From Enterococcus wangshanyuanii (GTDB lineage: Bacteria; Bacillota; Bacilli; Lactobacillales; Enterococcaceae), in the NCBI RefSeq assembly GCF_002197645.1, contig NZ_CP021874.1, positions 2,542,001 through 2,606,000 of the forward strand: a stretch of 64,000 nucleotides of DNA. The letters run 5' to 3'. Under the pieces are notes generated by a model. That model did no database searches. It saw only the letters and a program-made list of their open reading frames with translations, and was not told the DNA's origin. Positions 17,312-26,399 of this stretch are shown piece after piece (within the stretch, counting starts at the first letter, position 1; each line of letters opens with the position of its first letter). The translations under genes were made by a program, and so were the position numbers.

Positions 17312-19423
17312 ATGGAAAAAGGAAGTCTTACAAAAAATACAACGGGAAACAAAAAGGTTTTTTTCCGAAAAGAAATAGAAGCAAGCAGACTTGGGGAAGA
17401 GCTTTATTCAGATGAGGTTTTAAGCCAGTATTCAGTCTATTTGTTAAGAAAATTTGAATTATCAGAAGACTATGATCAGCCAGAGCAATTTGAAGAGCTA
17501 TTAGCCGATCTACCGGAACAATTCAATCATGAATTTGAAGATAGTGTAGTGAAAAATCTATATGTTCGAGTAACGCAAAAAGCTGTATATATTACTCTGT
17601 TTTTAGCTTTAGCACATCCACTGAGTAAATTACAGATAAGCGATCTGCGAACATGGATCAGCAACTTAGAGGTACCTGAACTAAGCTTAGAACATACGAC
17701 TGCATTTTCTGAAGCGGTACCGTTAGAAATGGTCAAAGGGCTGCAGGAAACCAATAGTGAAGTATTGCTTTTAACAGAGATGATGAACCAGTTTAGCGAG
17801 AATCTAAATGATATGTACAAAGAAGTTCAGGAAGTCAAAAATAAAAAAACACCTCCAGTAGTTAAGGTTATTCAAAGTGAAGTAGCTGCCAAAGAAGCAC
17901 ATGAAGCAATCAATGCGCAGCAATTAAAAAGCTTGGATCAGGTATTGACTAAATTAGCCGATGAATTTTCACTATTTAAAACGGAGGTCAATCAAAAGCT
18001 AGAGAATTTACCTAAACCTAAAACACCTCCAAAATTTAAAATCATGTTGGGCTCGTCAGAAGGTGAGTCTGGTCCAACGGTCGAAGAACGTTTAGAGGAA
18101 GCCCTTAAACGAATTGATTTATTAGGACAACGGCTGAATGACTCCGATAAAAAAGTCACGAAAATCGATCAGTCATTGGAAAAACAAAAAAAACAACCAA
18201 AATTAAGTTTTTCTACAGCAAAAAAGGTGGATCATGAACGAAATCAACTGGCAGAAAAAGTCGCATCAACTAGCAACGAAGTGACAGCTATTGCTCGTCA
18301 GCTCCAACAAATAGATGATAAATTAAGTACGATGGAGTCAAATGTCTTGAGTGCTAAGCCGGATTCTGAAGCCTTGGCGAGGATAGAAAAAGATCATGGA
18401 CAGATACAAGAAACGGCCTCTGAAACAATCAAATTGAATCAAGTGATCGAGAAGCTAACGGCAAAACTTCAAGAGGTCGAATCTGAGTTAGTCAATGTGA
18501 GTAAAGAGAAAAGAAAAGCACCTCGTGCCAAACTGACAAAAAGTGAATATGCTAAAAAAATGACAGAACAGCATCAAAAGGATCAGGAACAACTAAAATC
18601 AAATGCAACTGAAATCAAACGATTGACTCAAACAGTTGGAAAAGTGGATGTTCAATTGATCAAGGCGCATCAGAAAATCGCAGAATTAGAGCAAAAGATC
18701 CGCCAAGCTCCACCTATGATTGAAAAGGCGCCAGTAAAAGTAGAAGTACCGTCAAAGGCAATCGACACAAGCACCAATAATACGTTCGTTGGCCCACCAG
18801 CTCCACCGAAAACGTCAAATAATTCAACTGCTAATAGAGGCTTTCCAACAAAAGAGTCTTTCTTACAAGCAAGTAGACCAAGGCCGACAACTGATATGAT
18901 CGAAGAACGTCCAACAGTCACACTGGCAATCGAGGAAATGCTGGATCGTGTGTCTGAGAAGCATCCTATTTCTGAATCTAGCAGATCATGGGCAGCAACA
19001 GACGGCTACGAGCAAAATAAAGAGAACTATCAGGATCAACAAGGACCTTCTCTACGTCGTTTGAAAAAGCTAGAATGGGATATTCATACCTACTTTCAAA
19101 AAGGCCGGAGTGTAGGACACAAAGGGATGATGTCAAAGGATGATTTTTACGCAAATATTCGTCAAATCGAAGTGCTTCCTTACTTATGGGGAACAGTATA
19201 TGAGAAAGAGAAGAAGGATATTTTACTCGGCAATGAATTAAGTTGCCAACAACTGGTCGATGACCTCGCTGATTTTTTAGAAGAGATCGAAGTTCTATCT
19301 AGAAAACGGAAAGTCATGGGCAAATGGATCTATTGTCCAAAAGAAGTTGAACAAAAAATGGAAGGCTACAAGCTTTTAAATGAGTATTTAGAAACCTACA
19401 TCGCAAGACAAGATAGTATGTAA
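17312..19423 (+). CDS. Large coiled-coil protein of unknown function
   Basis: I do not recognise this 703-residue protein. It has a folded acidic N-terminal region (about 20-130) and a long Lys/Glu/Gln-rich coiled coil from about 140 to 490, interrupted by KTPP and PKTPPKF proline breaks. A Pro/Ser/Asn-rich linker (about 500-545, VGPPAPPK) leads to a mixed C-terminal domain (about 580-703) with aromatic residues such as WDIHTYFQKG and LPYLWGTVY. There is no signal peptide or membrane helix, so it is probably cytoplasmic and structural or scaffold-like. It starts at ATG 17312 after AAAAAAAGGAG and stands alone, with its own terminator, so neighbours give no clue. Confidence 0.8.
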   Translation: MEKGSLTKNTTGNKKVFFRKEIEASRLGEELYSDEVLSQYSVYLLRKFELSEDYDQPEQFEELLADLPEQFNHEFEDSVVKNLYVRVTQKAVYITLFLALAHPLSKLQISDLRTWISNLEVPELSLEHTTAFSEAVPLEMVKGLQETNSEVLLLTEMMNQFSENLNDMYKEVQEVKNKKTPPVVKVIQSEVAAKEAHEAINAQQLKSLDQVLTKLADEFSLFKTEVNQKLENLPKPKTPPKFKIMLGSSEGESGPTVEERLEEALKRIDLLGQRLNDSDKKVTKIDQSLEKQKKQPKLSFSTAKKVDHERNQLAEKVASTSNEVTAIARQLQQIDDKLSTMESNVLSAKPDSEALARIEKDHGQIQETASETIKLNQVIEKLTAKLQEVESELVNVSKEKRKAPRAKLTKSEYAKKMTEQHQKDQEQLKSNATEIKRLTQTVGKVDVQLIKAHQKIAELEQKIRQAPPMIEKAPVKVEVPSKAIDTSTNNTFVGPPAPPKTSNNSTANRGFPTKESFLQASRPRPTTDMIEERPTVTLAIEEMLDRVSEKHPISESSRSWAATDGYEQNKENYQDQQGPSLRRLKKLEWDIHTYFQKGRSVGHKGMMSKDDFYANIRQIEVLPYLWGTVYEKEKKDILLGNELSCQQLVDDLADFLEEIEVLSRKRKVMGKWIYCPKEVEQKMEGYKLLNEYLETYIARQDSM

Positions 19424-19433
19424 AATAAAAAAT

Positions 19434-19476
19434 TTGAACCAATATTGATGTATCATGTTGATTTTGGTTCTTTTTG
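19434..19476 (+). terminator. Terminator after the coiled-coil gene
   Basis: GAACCAA (19436-19442) pairs with 19464-19470, with partial pairing inside, and is followed by TTTTT. Confidence 0.7.
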
Positions 19477-19615
19477 TCTTGGTTTCGAGTAGTTGTGTGG
19501 AAATAATCTCCATCTAGAATATGAAACGTGATAAACTAGTATTGTTCATCTTTTTCCTATCATTTATGGTATTGGAATTGAAAAAAGAGAAGACAAAAAA
19601 TAAAAGGAGTATATT

Positions 19616-20482
19616 ATGGAAATTAAAGTAAGAGATCTAGTTATGCGCTATGGTCGTGTAGAAGTGTTGAATATCCCTTCATTGGACTTTGAAAAGGGGA
19701 CTTCTTATGGATTAGTTGGTCATAATGGTGCTGGTAAAACTACATTATTCAAATGTATGACAAATATCATTTCAAATTATCAGGGCGATATTTTGATCGA
19801 TGAAACGTCTGTTAAGCAGCATAATGAGGTATTATTGAATGTTGGGATCGTTTTAGATGGAATGTCTGTTTATACAAATCGCACAGGCTGGTTCAATATT
19901 GAGTATTTTTCAGGCTTGCGCGGAAGTTTTGATCAAGAAAAAGCGAAGGATTTAGCGAGAGAGCTGGATTTATTTGCTGTATTAGATCAAAAGGTAAAAA
20001 GTTATTCGTATGGCATGCAGAAAAAACTGATTTTATTGATTGCATTGATGCATACGCCGGAGGTCTTGATTTTAGATGAGCCTTTCCGTGGTTTAGACAT
20101 CGATACAGTGAAATGGTTTAAAAAATATTTGAAACAGCTGACAGAGCAAGGTTTGACCCTAGTTATTTCCAGTCACGTTCAGAATGACCTGGAAGCATTG
20201 TGTGATATCGTTTATGTGATCGACCGTGGGCGTATTGCTGAAACGATCGATATCAATGCTGAAAAAGAAAAACAAATCCGCCGTGTCGATACGACGAATA
20301 ATGATCGCTTGAAAGAGTTATTGGATGAAGCGAATTATTATCATCAAGTGGATGAAGAAGGCGGCGTGAAACTGGATATTTCTGATGAGCGTTGGAGCGA
20401 GATCAAACAGCGTTTAGCGGAAGAATCAATTGAAATTTCTGAGTTATCTAAAGTGAAAATTTTAGATGAGAAATTGAATTAG
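19616..20482 (+). CDS. ABC transporter ATP-binding protein
   Basis: The 288-residue ATPase has Walker A GHNGAGKTT (about 35-43), an SYGMQKKL signature in place of LSGGQ (about 138-145), Walker B LILDEPFRGLD, and a switch histidine in SSHVQNDLE. A C-terminal extension (about 215-288) is typical of BcrA/NatA-type exporters. It forms an exporter with the permease encoded 11 bp downstream. The substrate is not evident; antimicrobial peptide or lipid export would fit the family. AAAGGAG precedes the ATG. Confidence 0.92.
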   Translation: MEIKVRDLVMRYGRVEVLNIPSLDFEKGTSYGLVGHNGAGKTTLFKCMTNIISNYQGDILIDETSVKQHNEVLLNVGIVLDGMSVYTNRTGWFNIEYFSGLRGSFDQEKAKDLARELDLFAVLDQKVKSYSYGMQKKLILLIALMHTPEVLILDEPFRGLDIDTVKWFKKYLKQLTEQGLTLVISSHVQNDLEALCDIVYVIDRGRIAETIDINAEKEKQIRRVDTTNNDRLKELLDEANYYHQVDEEGGVKLDISDERWSEIKQRLAEESIEISELSKVKILDEKLN

Positions 20483-20493
20483 GAGGGGCGAAC

Positions 20494-21255
20494 ATGACTG
20501 GAAAACTAATTTTTAAAATGGAGTTATTTAAATTTTTACGAGATAAAAGCTTTTTAATCACTGCAGGAGTGATTGGTGTACTGAATATTATTTTGACCCT
20601 GTTTGCATTAAGTGCTACATCAATTTTTACAGATTATTATTATGAATCCGGAGCTGCTGCAACTTTGCTAGCGACAATGGGTTTTGTCGGCTTTATCGTT
20701 ATTGTGGGGAACATTATTTTTGCTTATGTTTATCCATTCCATATGATTTCAATGGATTATAAAAATAACGTCATGGCCATGATGGTTGCTTCTGGGGTGA
20801 ATAGAAGGAAATTATTTTTTGCTAAAATAGGTGCGATTTTTATTTGTACGATCGCGTTGATGTTGTTGATCGCATTGATTCCGCTGATTTTATTTTTAAT
20901 AAAAATCGTTCAGCTGGATGGTTGGAACAGCTTTGTTGAAGGCATAAATTCAATGTTTTATTATACCGATCTAAACTTAGGCAAAGTAATTTTTTCAGGT
21001 TTGATCAGCTATTTAAATATGTTGATGATTATTGCGACTGCTTGTATCATCATGAAAGGGAAGAACCTATCGTTTCTATTATTTATTGGCTTCAATATCC
21101 TGAATACATTTGTGACAGGGCTATTAAGCTCAATTGGTTTTGCTTTTAATTTCAGTGCGACTGGAAGCTATATCCTTCAATTACTCTTAATGGTCATTTC
21201 GATCATTGTTTTTGGCTATATTTCTTTAAGAACATTGGAAAAACAAAATTTATAA
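20494..21255 (+). CDS. ABC transporter permease
   Basis: The 253-residue protein has six hydrophobic segments, with an N-terminal FKMELFKFLRDKSF start typical of ABC-2 type permeases. AGGAGG precedes the ATG, and the 11-bp gap to the ATPase gene indicates one operon. A hairpin terminator follows. No dedicated regulator or two-component system is adjacent, so the substrate stays open. Confidence 0.88.
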   Translation: MTGKLIFKMELFKFLRDKSFLITAGVIGVLNIILTLFALSATSIFTDYYYESGAAATLLATMGFVGFIVIVGNIIFAYVYPFHMISMDYKNNVMAMMVASGVNRRKLFFAKIGAIFICTIALMLLIALIPLILFLIKIVQLDGWNSFVEGINSMFYYTDLNLGKVIFSGLISYLNMLMIIATACIIMKGKNLSFLLFIGFNILNTFVTGLLSSIGFAFNFSATGSYILQLLLMVISIIVFGYISLRTLEKQNL

Positions 21256-21263
21256 GAACCTTG

Positions 21264-21290
21264 AGCTGGGGAGTGATCCTCAGCTTTTTT
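21264..21290 (+). terminator. Terminator after the ABC exporter genes
   Basis: A 9-bp stem, AGCTGGGGA with TCCTCAGCT, is followed by TTTTT. Confidence 0.8.
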
Positions 21291-21361
21291 AGTACATAGA
21301 TGTTATAAATCGCAAATTACTGGTACAATGAAAACACTAAAGTGATAAAAGGTGCAGATAG

Positions 21362-21910
21362 ATGACAGGATCATTGATTACAAAGAAGAAAATTGCTAAG
21401 GTCTTTAAAAAGCTGGTCGGAGAAATCGGCTTTGAGAAAGTCACGATTGCGAAAATCATGCAGGAAAGCAAGATGAGACGGCAAACATTTTATGATCATT
21501 TTCAAGATAAATATGAACTGGCAGACTGGATTTTTCAACAAGAAGCAATTGAAAAAATCGAAGATAATTTGGCTTATGAAGATTGGCAGACGATCGTGGA
21601 GAATTTATTTGTCTATTTTGAGGAAAACCAGCTGTTTTACCGAAAAATTTTGCAGTTTGATGGACAAAATTCGTTTCAGGAATACTATACGCAGCATTTG
21701 AAATCGCTGATCAAGCAGGTTCTTGTTGTCAAATCCAGGTCCGAAAAAACAATAGATTCCTGTGATTTGCTGTTTTTGGAAGATTTTTATGCGACCGCTT
21801 TTGTTTCGATGACGACAAAATGGATCATCGAAGGCTGTTCGGTCAGTTCAGAGCAGTTTGCGAAGCAAATGAGACTAGCATTTTTGATGAGCTTTGATGA
21901 AAAAAAATAA
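21362..21910 (+). CDS. dhaS: DhaS, TetR-type activator of dihydroxyacetone kinase genes
   Basis: The 182-residue protein has an N-terminal TetR helix-turn-helix (about 8-52) with TIAKIMQESKMRRQTFYDHF, and a helical C-terminal domain. In Lactococcus, DhaS together with DhaQ activates dhaKLM when dihydroxyacetone is present. The neighbouring dhaQ and dhaKLM genes, and a site matching the known DhaS operator at 23034, support this identity. It is convergent with dhaQ across a shared terminator. Confidence 0.93.
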   Translation: MTGSLITKKKIAKVFKKLVGEIGFEKVTIAKIMQESKMRRQTFYDHFQDKYELADWIFQQEAIEKIEDNLAYEDWQTIVENLFVYFEENQLFYRKILQFDGQNSFQEYYTQHLKSLIKQVLVVKSRSEKTIDSCDLLFLEDFYATAFVSMTTKWIIEGCSVSSEQFAKQMRLAFLMSFDEKK

Positions 21911-21951
21911 GCAACGATTTGGATGTGATTGCCAGATCGTTGCTTATTTTT
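21905..21951. terminator. Bidirectional terminator between dhaS and dhaQ
   Basis: A 14-bp stem (21905-21918 with 21936-21949) has A and T runs on both outer sides and overlaps the ends of both genes. Confidence 0.88.
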
Positions 21952-22942
21952 AGTTCCAGCCAAAGGCATCAGTCGGAGTTTTCAAATAGTTTAGCCATCG
22001 TTGATCTTTCATATTCAGCAGTGTAAGCGAAAGACCGTGCGTGTTATAGGCTGTTAGAAAGTTGCCCATTTTTTTATAGGCTACGGTGATATCCTCAATA
22101 TCTAGTAACTGCTGGACATCGTTCATAAAAACAGCAAGTTCAAGTGAGGGTGTTCCGCCTAACCCATTGACTAAAACCGCAGCCTGTTTTAATTCATCTT
22201 TTGCATATTGCTGCTTCAATTTGTTGACTAGCTCTATGGCTATCCGTTCAGAAGACTGCATTTTTTCAATACGATACCCAGGTTCTCCGTGGATGCCGAT
22301 ACCGAAGTACATTTCGTCTTCAGCCAACTCGTATTGCTGCGGGATGAGTCCGATCGGCGAAGCAGGTGAGAAAGCCACACCAAGTGTTTTGATCAAAGGA
22401 ATGACTGTTTCCCCCAGCAACCGAAGCTCATCGAGTGTTTTTCCTTCTGCCGCAGCTGCGCCAAGGATTTTATGAACAAAAACAGTTCCAGCAACCCCCC
22501 GTCGTCTTTTTTCAAACGTACCGCTTTCGATGGAACAATCGTCATCTACAATGACATGAGAAATGTGCAATCCTTTTTCTTTTGCCAGCCGTTCCGCTTC
22601 AAGGAAGCATTTTACATCTTTTTCAAAATTCTTGATGATCAACAAAGTTCCATATCCGTTATAAGTTTGTTCAATTGCTTGGAGAATTTCTGAACTGCTT
22701 GGCGGCTCAAAAATCGGTCCCATAACGGCACAATCCAGCATGTTCTCACCGATATAGCCGACATGAGCAGGCTCATGCCCGCAGCCACCGCCGCTGATCA
22801 ATACAACCTTTTGTTCATTGATGAGTTTCTTGGTGACGATCCCAGTTTCAGGTTGCCAATTTAGTGTGTCGTTATATGTATATGTTAGTCCTGCGAGTAA
22901 TTGCTGTCGTATTTGCCCGCCAGTATTGATCAGTTGTTTCAT
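21950..22942 (-). CDS. dhaQ: DhaQ, DhaK-like co-activator of DhaS
   Basis: This 330-residue DhaK paralogue senses dihydroxyacetone and, with DhaS, switches on the kinase operon. It retains the DhaK motifs SGGGCGHEPAH (Cys replaces the Ser of DhaK), VDDDCSIE, RRRGVAG and the substrate histidine in GIHGEPG. It is distinguished from the true kinase subunit by its lower conservation, its position outside the dhaKLM operon and the adjacent dhaS. AAAGGAG precedes the ATG at 22942. It is divergent from dhaK, with the DhaS operator between them. Confidence 0.88.
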   Translation of the reverse strand: MKQLINTGGQIRQQLLAGLTYTYNDTLNWQPETGIVTKKLINEQKVVLISGGGCGHEPAHVGYIGENMLDCAVMGPIFEPPSSSEILQAIEQTYNGYGTLLIIKNFEKDVKCFLEAERLAKEKGLHISHVIVDDDCSIESGTFEKRRRGVAGTVFVHKILGAAAAEGKTLDELRLLGETVIPLIKTLGVAFSPASPIGLIPQQYELAEDEMYFGIGIHGEPGYRIEKMQSSERIAIELVNKLKQQYAKDELKQAAVLVNGLGGTPSLELAVFMNDVQQLLDIEDITVAYKKMGNFLTAYNTHGLSLTLLNMKDQRWLNYLKTPTDAFGWN

Positions 22943-22976
22943 GAGCAGTCGCTCCTTTTTAGTAGATTCTATTTCT

Positions 22977-22982
22977 ATTATA
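22977..22982 (-). promoter_or_regulatory. Candidate -10 of dhaQ
   Basis: The reverse strand reads TATAAT about 35 bp upstream of the dhaQ start. No clear -35 is found at 17 bp. Confidence 0.4.
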
Positions 22983-23033
22983 CGCTGAGTCTGTGTTGAA
23001 AACTATCAAATTAATAAAGAACAAAATGAAAGC

Positions 23034-23055
23034 GGACACATTTTGTGTATTGTCC
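23034..23055 (+). promoter_or_regulatory. DhaS operator
   Basis: GGACACAT-N6-TATTGTCC closely matches the published lactococcal DhaS site (GGACACAT-N6-ATTTGTCC). It sits immediately upstream of the -35 of dhaK, where an activator is expected to bind. Confidence 0.88.
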
Positions 23056-23056
23056 G

Positions 23057-23085
23057 TTGCAAGTTTTTTGATATGCGAGTATTGT
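23057..23085 (+). promoter_or_regulatory. SigA-type promoter of dhaKLM-gldA
   Basis: TTGCAA (23057-23062), a 17-bp spacer and TATTGT (23080-23085) lie between the DhaS operator and dhaK. The poor -10 fits an activator-dependent promoter. Confidence 0.65.
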
Positions 23086-23096
23086 AAACGTATACA
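23083..23096 (+). promoter_or_regulatory. cre-like CcpA site overlapping the dhaK promoter
   Basis: TGTAAACGTATACA matches the TGWAANCGNTNWCA consensus at all but one position and is nearly palindromic. It overlaps the end of the -10, so CcpA would repress the operon when glucose is present. Confidence 0.7.
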
Positions 23097-23152
23097 AAGA
23101 GCGGATGTCAGTTACTAGTTCAGTTAAATCAACAAAATAGGAGGAACAAATT

Positions 23153-24136
23153 ATGAAGAAAATCATCAATCAAGCACAAAATGTCGTTCCGGAGATGGTG
23201 CAGGGCTTTGTGCGTGCGCATCAAGAAAAAATCCAGCAAGTACCTGAAACATTTGTTTTGAAGCAAAAAGGAATTCAAAAACAAGTCGTATTGATCAGCG
23301 GCGGCGGTAGCGGCCACGAACCAGCACATGCTGGATTTGTTGGCTCTGGAATGTTGCAGGCAGCAGTCTGCGGACAAGTATTTACTTCACCAACACCGGA
23401 TCAAATTTTTGAAGGAATCAAGGCAATCGATCAGGGGCAAGGTGTGGTGATGGTCGTAAAAAATTATTCTGGCGACATCATGAATTTCGATATGGCAAAA
23501 GACCTGGCAGAAATGGAAGGGATCAAGGTCGGTACAGTCGTTGTAGATGATGATATTGCAGTAGAAGATAGTACGTATACACAAGGAAAACGCGGGGTAG
23601 CCGGAACGATTTTGGTGCATAAAATATTGGGTGCGGCAGCCCGTAACGGCGCTTCTGTAGAAGAATTAGTGACACTTGGTGAAAAAGTTGTCGAAAGTTT
23701 AAAAACGATCGGTGTGGCATTAACAGGTGCTACTGTACCAGAAGTAGGAAAACCAGGATTTGTTTTAGCCGATGATGAGATCGAATTTGGTGTAGGTATC
23801 CATGGTGAGCCGGGGTATAAACGTGAAAAAATCAAGCCATCGAAAGAAATGGCCCAAGAATTGATTTCTAAACTGAAAGCAGTTTTTGGCTGGAAAGCGG
23901 GCGACCGTTTTGCGATTTTAGTCAATGGTTTAGGTAGTACGCCTTTGATGGAGCAATATATTTTTTATGAGGATGCAATGAATTTGTTAGAGGCAGATGG
24001 CGTGGAAGTTGTCTTCTCAAAAGTTGGAAACTACATGACTTCTTTAGAAATGGCTGGGCTGTCTGTCACGTTGTTGAAAGTCGAAGATGAGTGGGTCAAA
24101 GCTTTGAATGAAGAAGTCGATACGGTCGCTTGGTAA
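23153..24136 (+). CDS. dhaK: PTS-dependent dihydroxyacetone kinase, substrate-binding subunit
   Basis: The 327-residue subunit binds dihydroxyacetone covalently through the histidine in GIHGEPGYK (about 220). It has the family motifs SGGGSGHEPAH (about 50-60) and VVVDDDIAVE. With DhaL and DhaM it makes dihydroxyacetone phosphate from phosphoenolpyruvate-derived phosphate. AGGAGG precedes the ATG. It heads the operon dhaK-dhaL-dhaM-gldA under DhaS and probably CcpA control. Confidence 0.96.
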   Translation: MKKIINQAQNVVPEMVQGFVRAHQEKIQQVPETFVLKQKGIQKQVVLISGGGSGHEPAHAGFVGSGMLQAAVCGQVFTSPTPDQIFEGIKAIDQGQGVVMVVKNYSGDIMNFDMAKDLAEMEGIKVGTVVVDDDIAVEDSTYTQGKRGVAGTILVHKILGAAARNGASVEELVTLGEKVVESLKTIGVALTGATVPEVGKPGFVLADDEIEFGVGIHGEPGYKREKIKPSKEMAQELISKLKAVFGWKAGDRFAILVNGLGSTPLMEQYIFYEDAMNLLEADGVEVVFSKVGNYMTSLEMAGLSVTLLKVEDEWVKALNEEVDTVAW

Positions 24137-24192
24137 AAGCAAACTTAAGATTTAACGTTGATAAGTATACTTTGGAAAATGGAGGAATTTAA

Positions 24193-24780
24193 ATGTTTAC
24201 GGTAGATAATTTAAAGAAATCATTGCAACTATTCAAAGAAAAAATCGATAAAAATAAAGACTATTTAAGTGAGCTTGATACGCCGATCGGTGATGGTGAT
24301 CACGGGAATAATATGTCGCGGGGGATGGATGCAGTGAGTGAAAGCTTGCAGACCAAGTCTCCTGAAACCGTACAAGATGTCTTCAAATTGACTGCGATGG
24401 CATTGATCAGTAAAGTTGGCGGAGCATCTGGTCCGCTTTATGGAACAGCTATGATGGAAATGGCAAAAGCTTCTGCAGCAACTTCTGAAGCACTACCTGT
24501 TTTAGAAGCTGGCTTAGCAGGAATCGAAAAACGCGGCAATAGTCAGCCGGGTGAAAAAACAATGCTTGATTTATGGGCGCCTGCGATCGAAGCTGTACGA
24601 TCAGGCAATGTAACGCTGGAAGATTTGCAGTCAGCCGTAGATAAAACAAAAGATATCGTAGCAACAAAGGGGCGCGCTTCTTATGTAGGAGAACGCTCGG
24701 TCGGTCATATTGATCCAGGGGCGATGTCGAGTCTTTATTTCTTTGAATCATTAATGGAAGCAGGTGTTTTTAATGGCTAG
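24193..24780 (+). CDS. dhaL: Dihydroxyacetone kinase, ADP-binding subunit
   Basis: The 195-residue subunit holds ADP permanently, which is rephosphorylated by DhaM. The metal-binding motif DTPIGDGDHG (about 27-36) and the phosphate-binding GGASGPLYGT segment (about 76-85) are intact. The gene follows dhaK by 56 bp with a GGAGG site, and its end overlaps the dhaM start. Confidence 0.96.
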   Translation: MFTVDNLKKSLQLFKEKIDKNKDYLSELDTPIGDGDHGNNMSRGMDAVSESLQTKSPETVQDVFKLTAMALISKVGGASGPLYGTAMMEMAKASAATSEALPVLEAGLAGIEKRGNSQPGEKTMLDLWAPAIEAVRSGNVTLEDLQSAVDKTKDIVATKGRASYVGERSVGHIDPGAMSSLYFFESLMEAGVFNG

Positions 24781-25141
24781 TGGAATCGTGATCGTTTCAC
24801 ATGTAAAGGAAATCGGTGAAGGTGTGGATCGTTTGATCAAAGAAGTCGCTAAAGATGTTCCAATCACAATTGCAGCTGGTTTAGATCAGGGAGAAGTCGG
24901 GACATCCTTTGAAAGGATCATGGCGGCGTTTGAAGAAAATCCAGCTCAGCAGCTTTTAGCTTTTTACGATTTGGGCAGTGCCAAAATGAATTTAGAAATG
25001 GCTATTGATATGACGGAGAAAGAAGTCCTGCTGTTTGATACAGCTTTAGTAGAAAGCGCGTATACGGCCGCCGCCTTATTACAGGTGGATACACCATTAG
25101 AGGCTATTAAGGAGCAGTTAGCCCCTTTAAAAATAAAATAA
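24773..25141 (+). CDS. dhaM: Dihydroxyacetone kinase, phosphoryl donor subunit
   Basis: The 122-residue protein is the short, single-domain DhaM of Gram-positives, a mannose-IIA-like fold with the phosphorylated histidine in IVIVSHVKEIG. Phospho-HPr is the donor to it, and it feeds DhaL-ADP. The ATG at 24773 overlaps the last 8 bases of dhaL, indicating translational coupling; a GTG at 24764 is an alternative. Confidence 0.94.
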   Translation: MASGIVIVSHVKEIGEGVDRLIKEVAKDVPITIAAGLDQGEVGTSFERIMAAFEENPAQQLLAFYDLGSAKMNLEMAIDMTEKEVLLFDTALVESAYTAAALLQVDTPLEAIKEQLAPLKIK

Positions 25142-25165
25142 GTTGAGGATAGGAGTTTTAGAATC

Positions 25166-26299
25166 ATGAGAAAAGCATTTATTAGTCCCACGAAGTATGT
25201 TCAAGGTGAAGATGAGTTGTTGAATTTAGGGTACTTTGTTACAACGTTTGGTAAAAAAGCGCTATTGATCGCTCATCCAGAAGATGTGAAACGGGTCAAA
25301 GACAAGCTGGATAAAACAACAGAAACCTTTGATGTTTCCTTTATAGAAAGTAATTTCCATGGAGAAGCTTCACGAATAGAGGTTGCTCGTTTACAAAAAG
25401 TAGCAGCTGAAAATGAATGTGACTGTGTCATCGGTTTAGGCGGTGGTAAAGCAATCGATACAGCGAAATGTGTGGCTGAAGGGCACAATTTGATCATTGT
25501 TCCGACAATCGTTGCAACAGATGCACCAACAAGTCACTCTGCTGTTCTTTATACAGAAGACGGACAATTTGATGATTACGCTTATTTTGTTCAAAGTCCA
25601 AGTGTGGTCTTGATCGATACAGTCGTTATCGCGAATGCACCAACGCGGTTCTTGGTTTCCGGAATGGGTGATGCGTTATCTACCTATTTTGAAGCGAGAG
25701 CAACGCATAACTCTTATTCTAATGTCAATGCCGGCTTGCCGTGCGGCGCTCGTGAAGGGGTTTGTCCACCTGCTAAAGGAACAAATACTGCGTTGGCTTT
25801 AGCAAAATTATGCTATGAAACGATTTTAGAAGATGGGGTGAAAGCTAAAGAGGCGTCAGACAATAATGTCGTGACCCCAGCATTGGAAAATATTATTGAA
25901 GCGAATATCTTACTTTCAGGTTTAGGTTTTGAAAGTGCCGGGTTGGCAGCGATTCATGCGATCCATGATGGTTTGACGATTTTGCATGATGCTCACGGGG
26001 CAACGCATGGAGAAAAAGTTGCATTTAGTACGATTTGTCAGCTAGTGTTGGAAAATGCCCCAAAAGCAGAGCTATATGAAGTACTGGATTTTGCTTTGTC
26101 GATTGGCTTGCCAGTCTGTTTAGCAGATTTAGGTGTCAAAGAAATTACAGATGCAGAACTGACAGAAGTGGCAGAAAAATCATGCATTCCGGAAGAATCA
26201 ATCCATTCAATGCCATTTCCAATTACTGTGGAACAAGTAAAGGCAGCGATCATTGTAGCCGATAAGATCGGTAGTTCTTATAAGAAAAAGGGTATCTAG
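25166..26299 (+). CDS. gldA: Glycerol dehydrogenase
   Basis: The 377-residue enzyme oxidises glycerol to dihydroxyacetone with NAD, giving the substrate of DhaKLM, so the operon is a complete oxidative glycerol route. The NAD-binding GLGGGKAIDTAK segment (about 92-103) and the zinc ligands in GMGDALS, AIHAIHDGL and GATHGEK are present. It lies 24 bp after dhaM and ends in a very strong terminator. Confidence 0.96.
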   Translation: MRKAFISPTKYVQGEDELLNLGYFVTTFGKKALLIAHPEDVKRVKDKLDKTTETFDVSFIESNFHGEASRIEVARLQKVAAENECDCVIGLGGGKAIDTAKCVAEGHNLIIVPTIVATDAPTSHSAVLYTEDGQFDDYAYFVQSPSVVLIDTVVIANAPTRFLVSGMGDALSTYFEARATHNSYSNVNAGLPCGAREGVCPPAKGTNTALALAKLCYETILEDGVKAKEASDNNVVTPALENIIEANILLSGLGFESAGLAAIHAIHDGLTILHDAHGATHGEKVAFSTICQLVLENAPKAELYEVLDFALSIGLPVCLADLGVKEITDAELTEVAEKSCIPEESIHSMPFPITVEQVKAAIIVADKIGSSYKKKGI

Positions 26300-26344
26300 G
26301 AAATTAAACAGTGTTGATTTTATGAAGTTGATCAATAGATAGCT

Positions 26345-26397
26345 AAAAGCTCTATACTGGTCCAGTTTATCACTGGACCAGTATAGAGCTTTTTTAT
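26345..26397. terminator. Bidirectional terminator after gldA
   Basis: A perfect 22-bp stem (26345-26366 with 26372-26393, loop of 5) has A and T flanks. It separates gldA from the convergent surface-protein gene. Confidence 0.95.
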
Positions 26398-26399
26398 GT

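Noticed and set aside
23464..23925. 153-residue minus-strand frame opposite dhaK
   Set aside because: It is antisense to a conserved enzyme gene and has no start signal or family sense.
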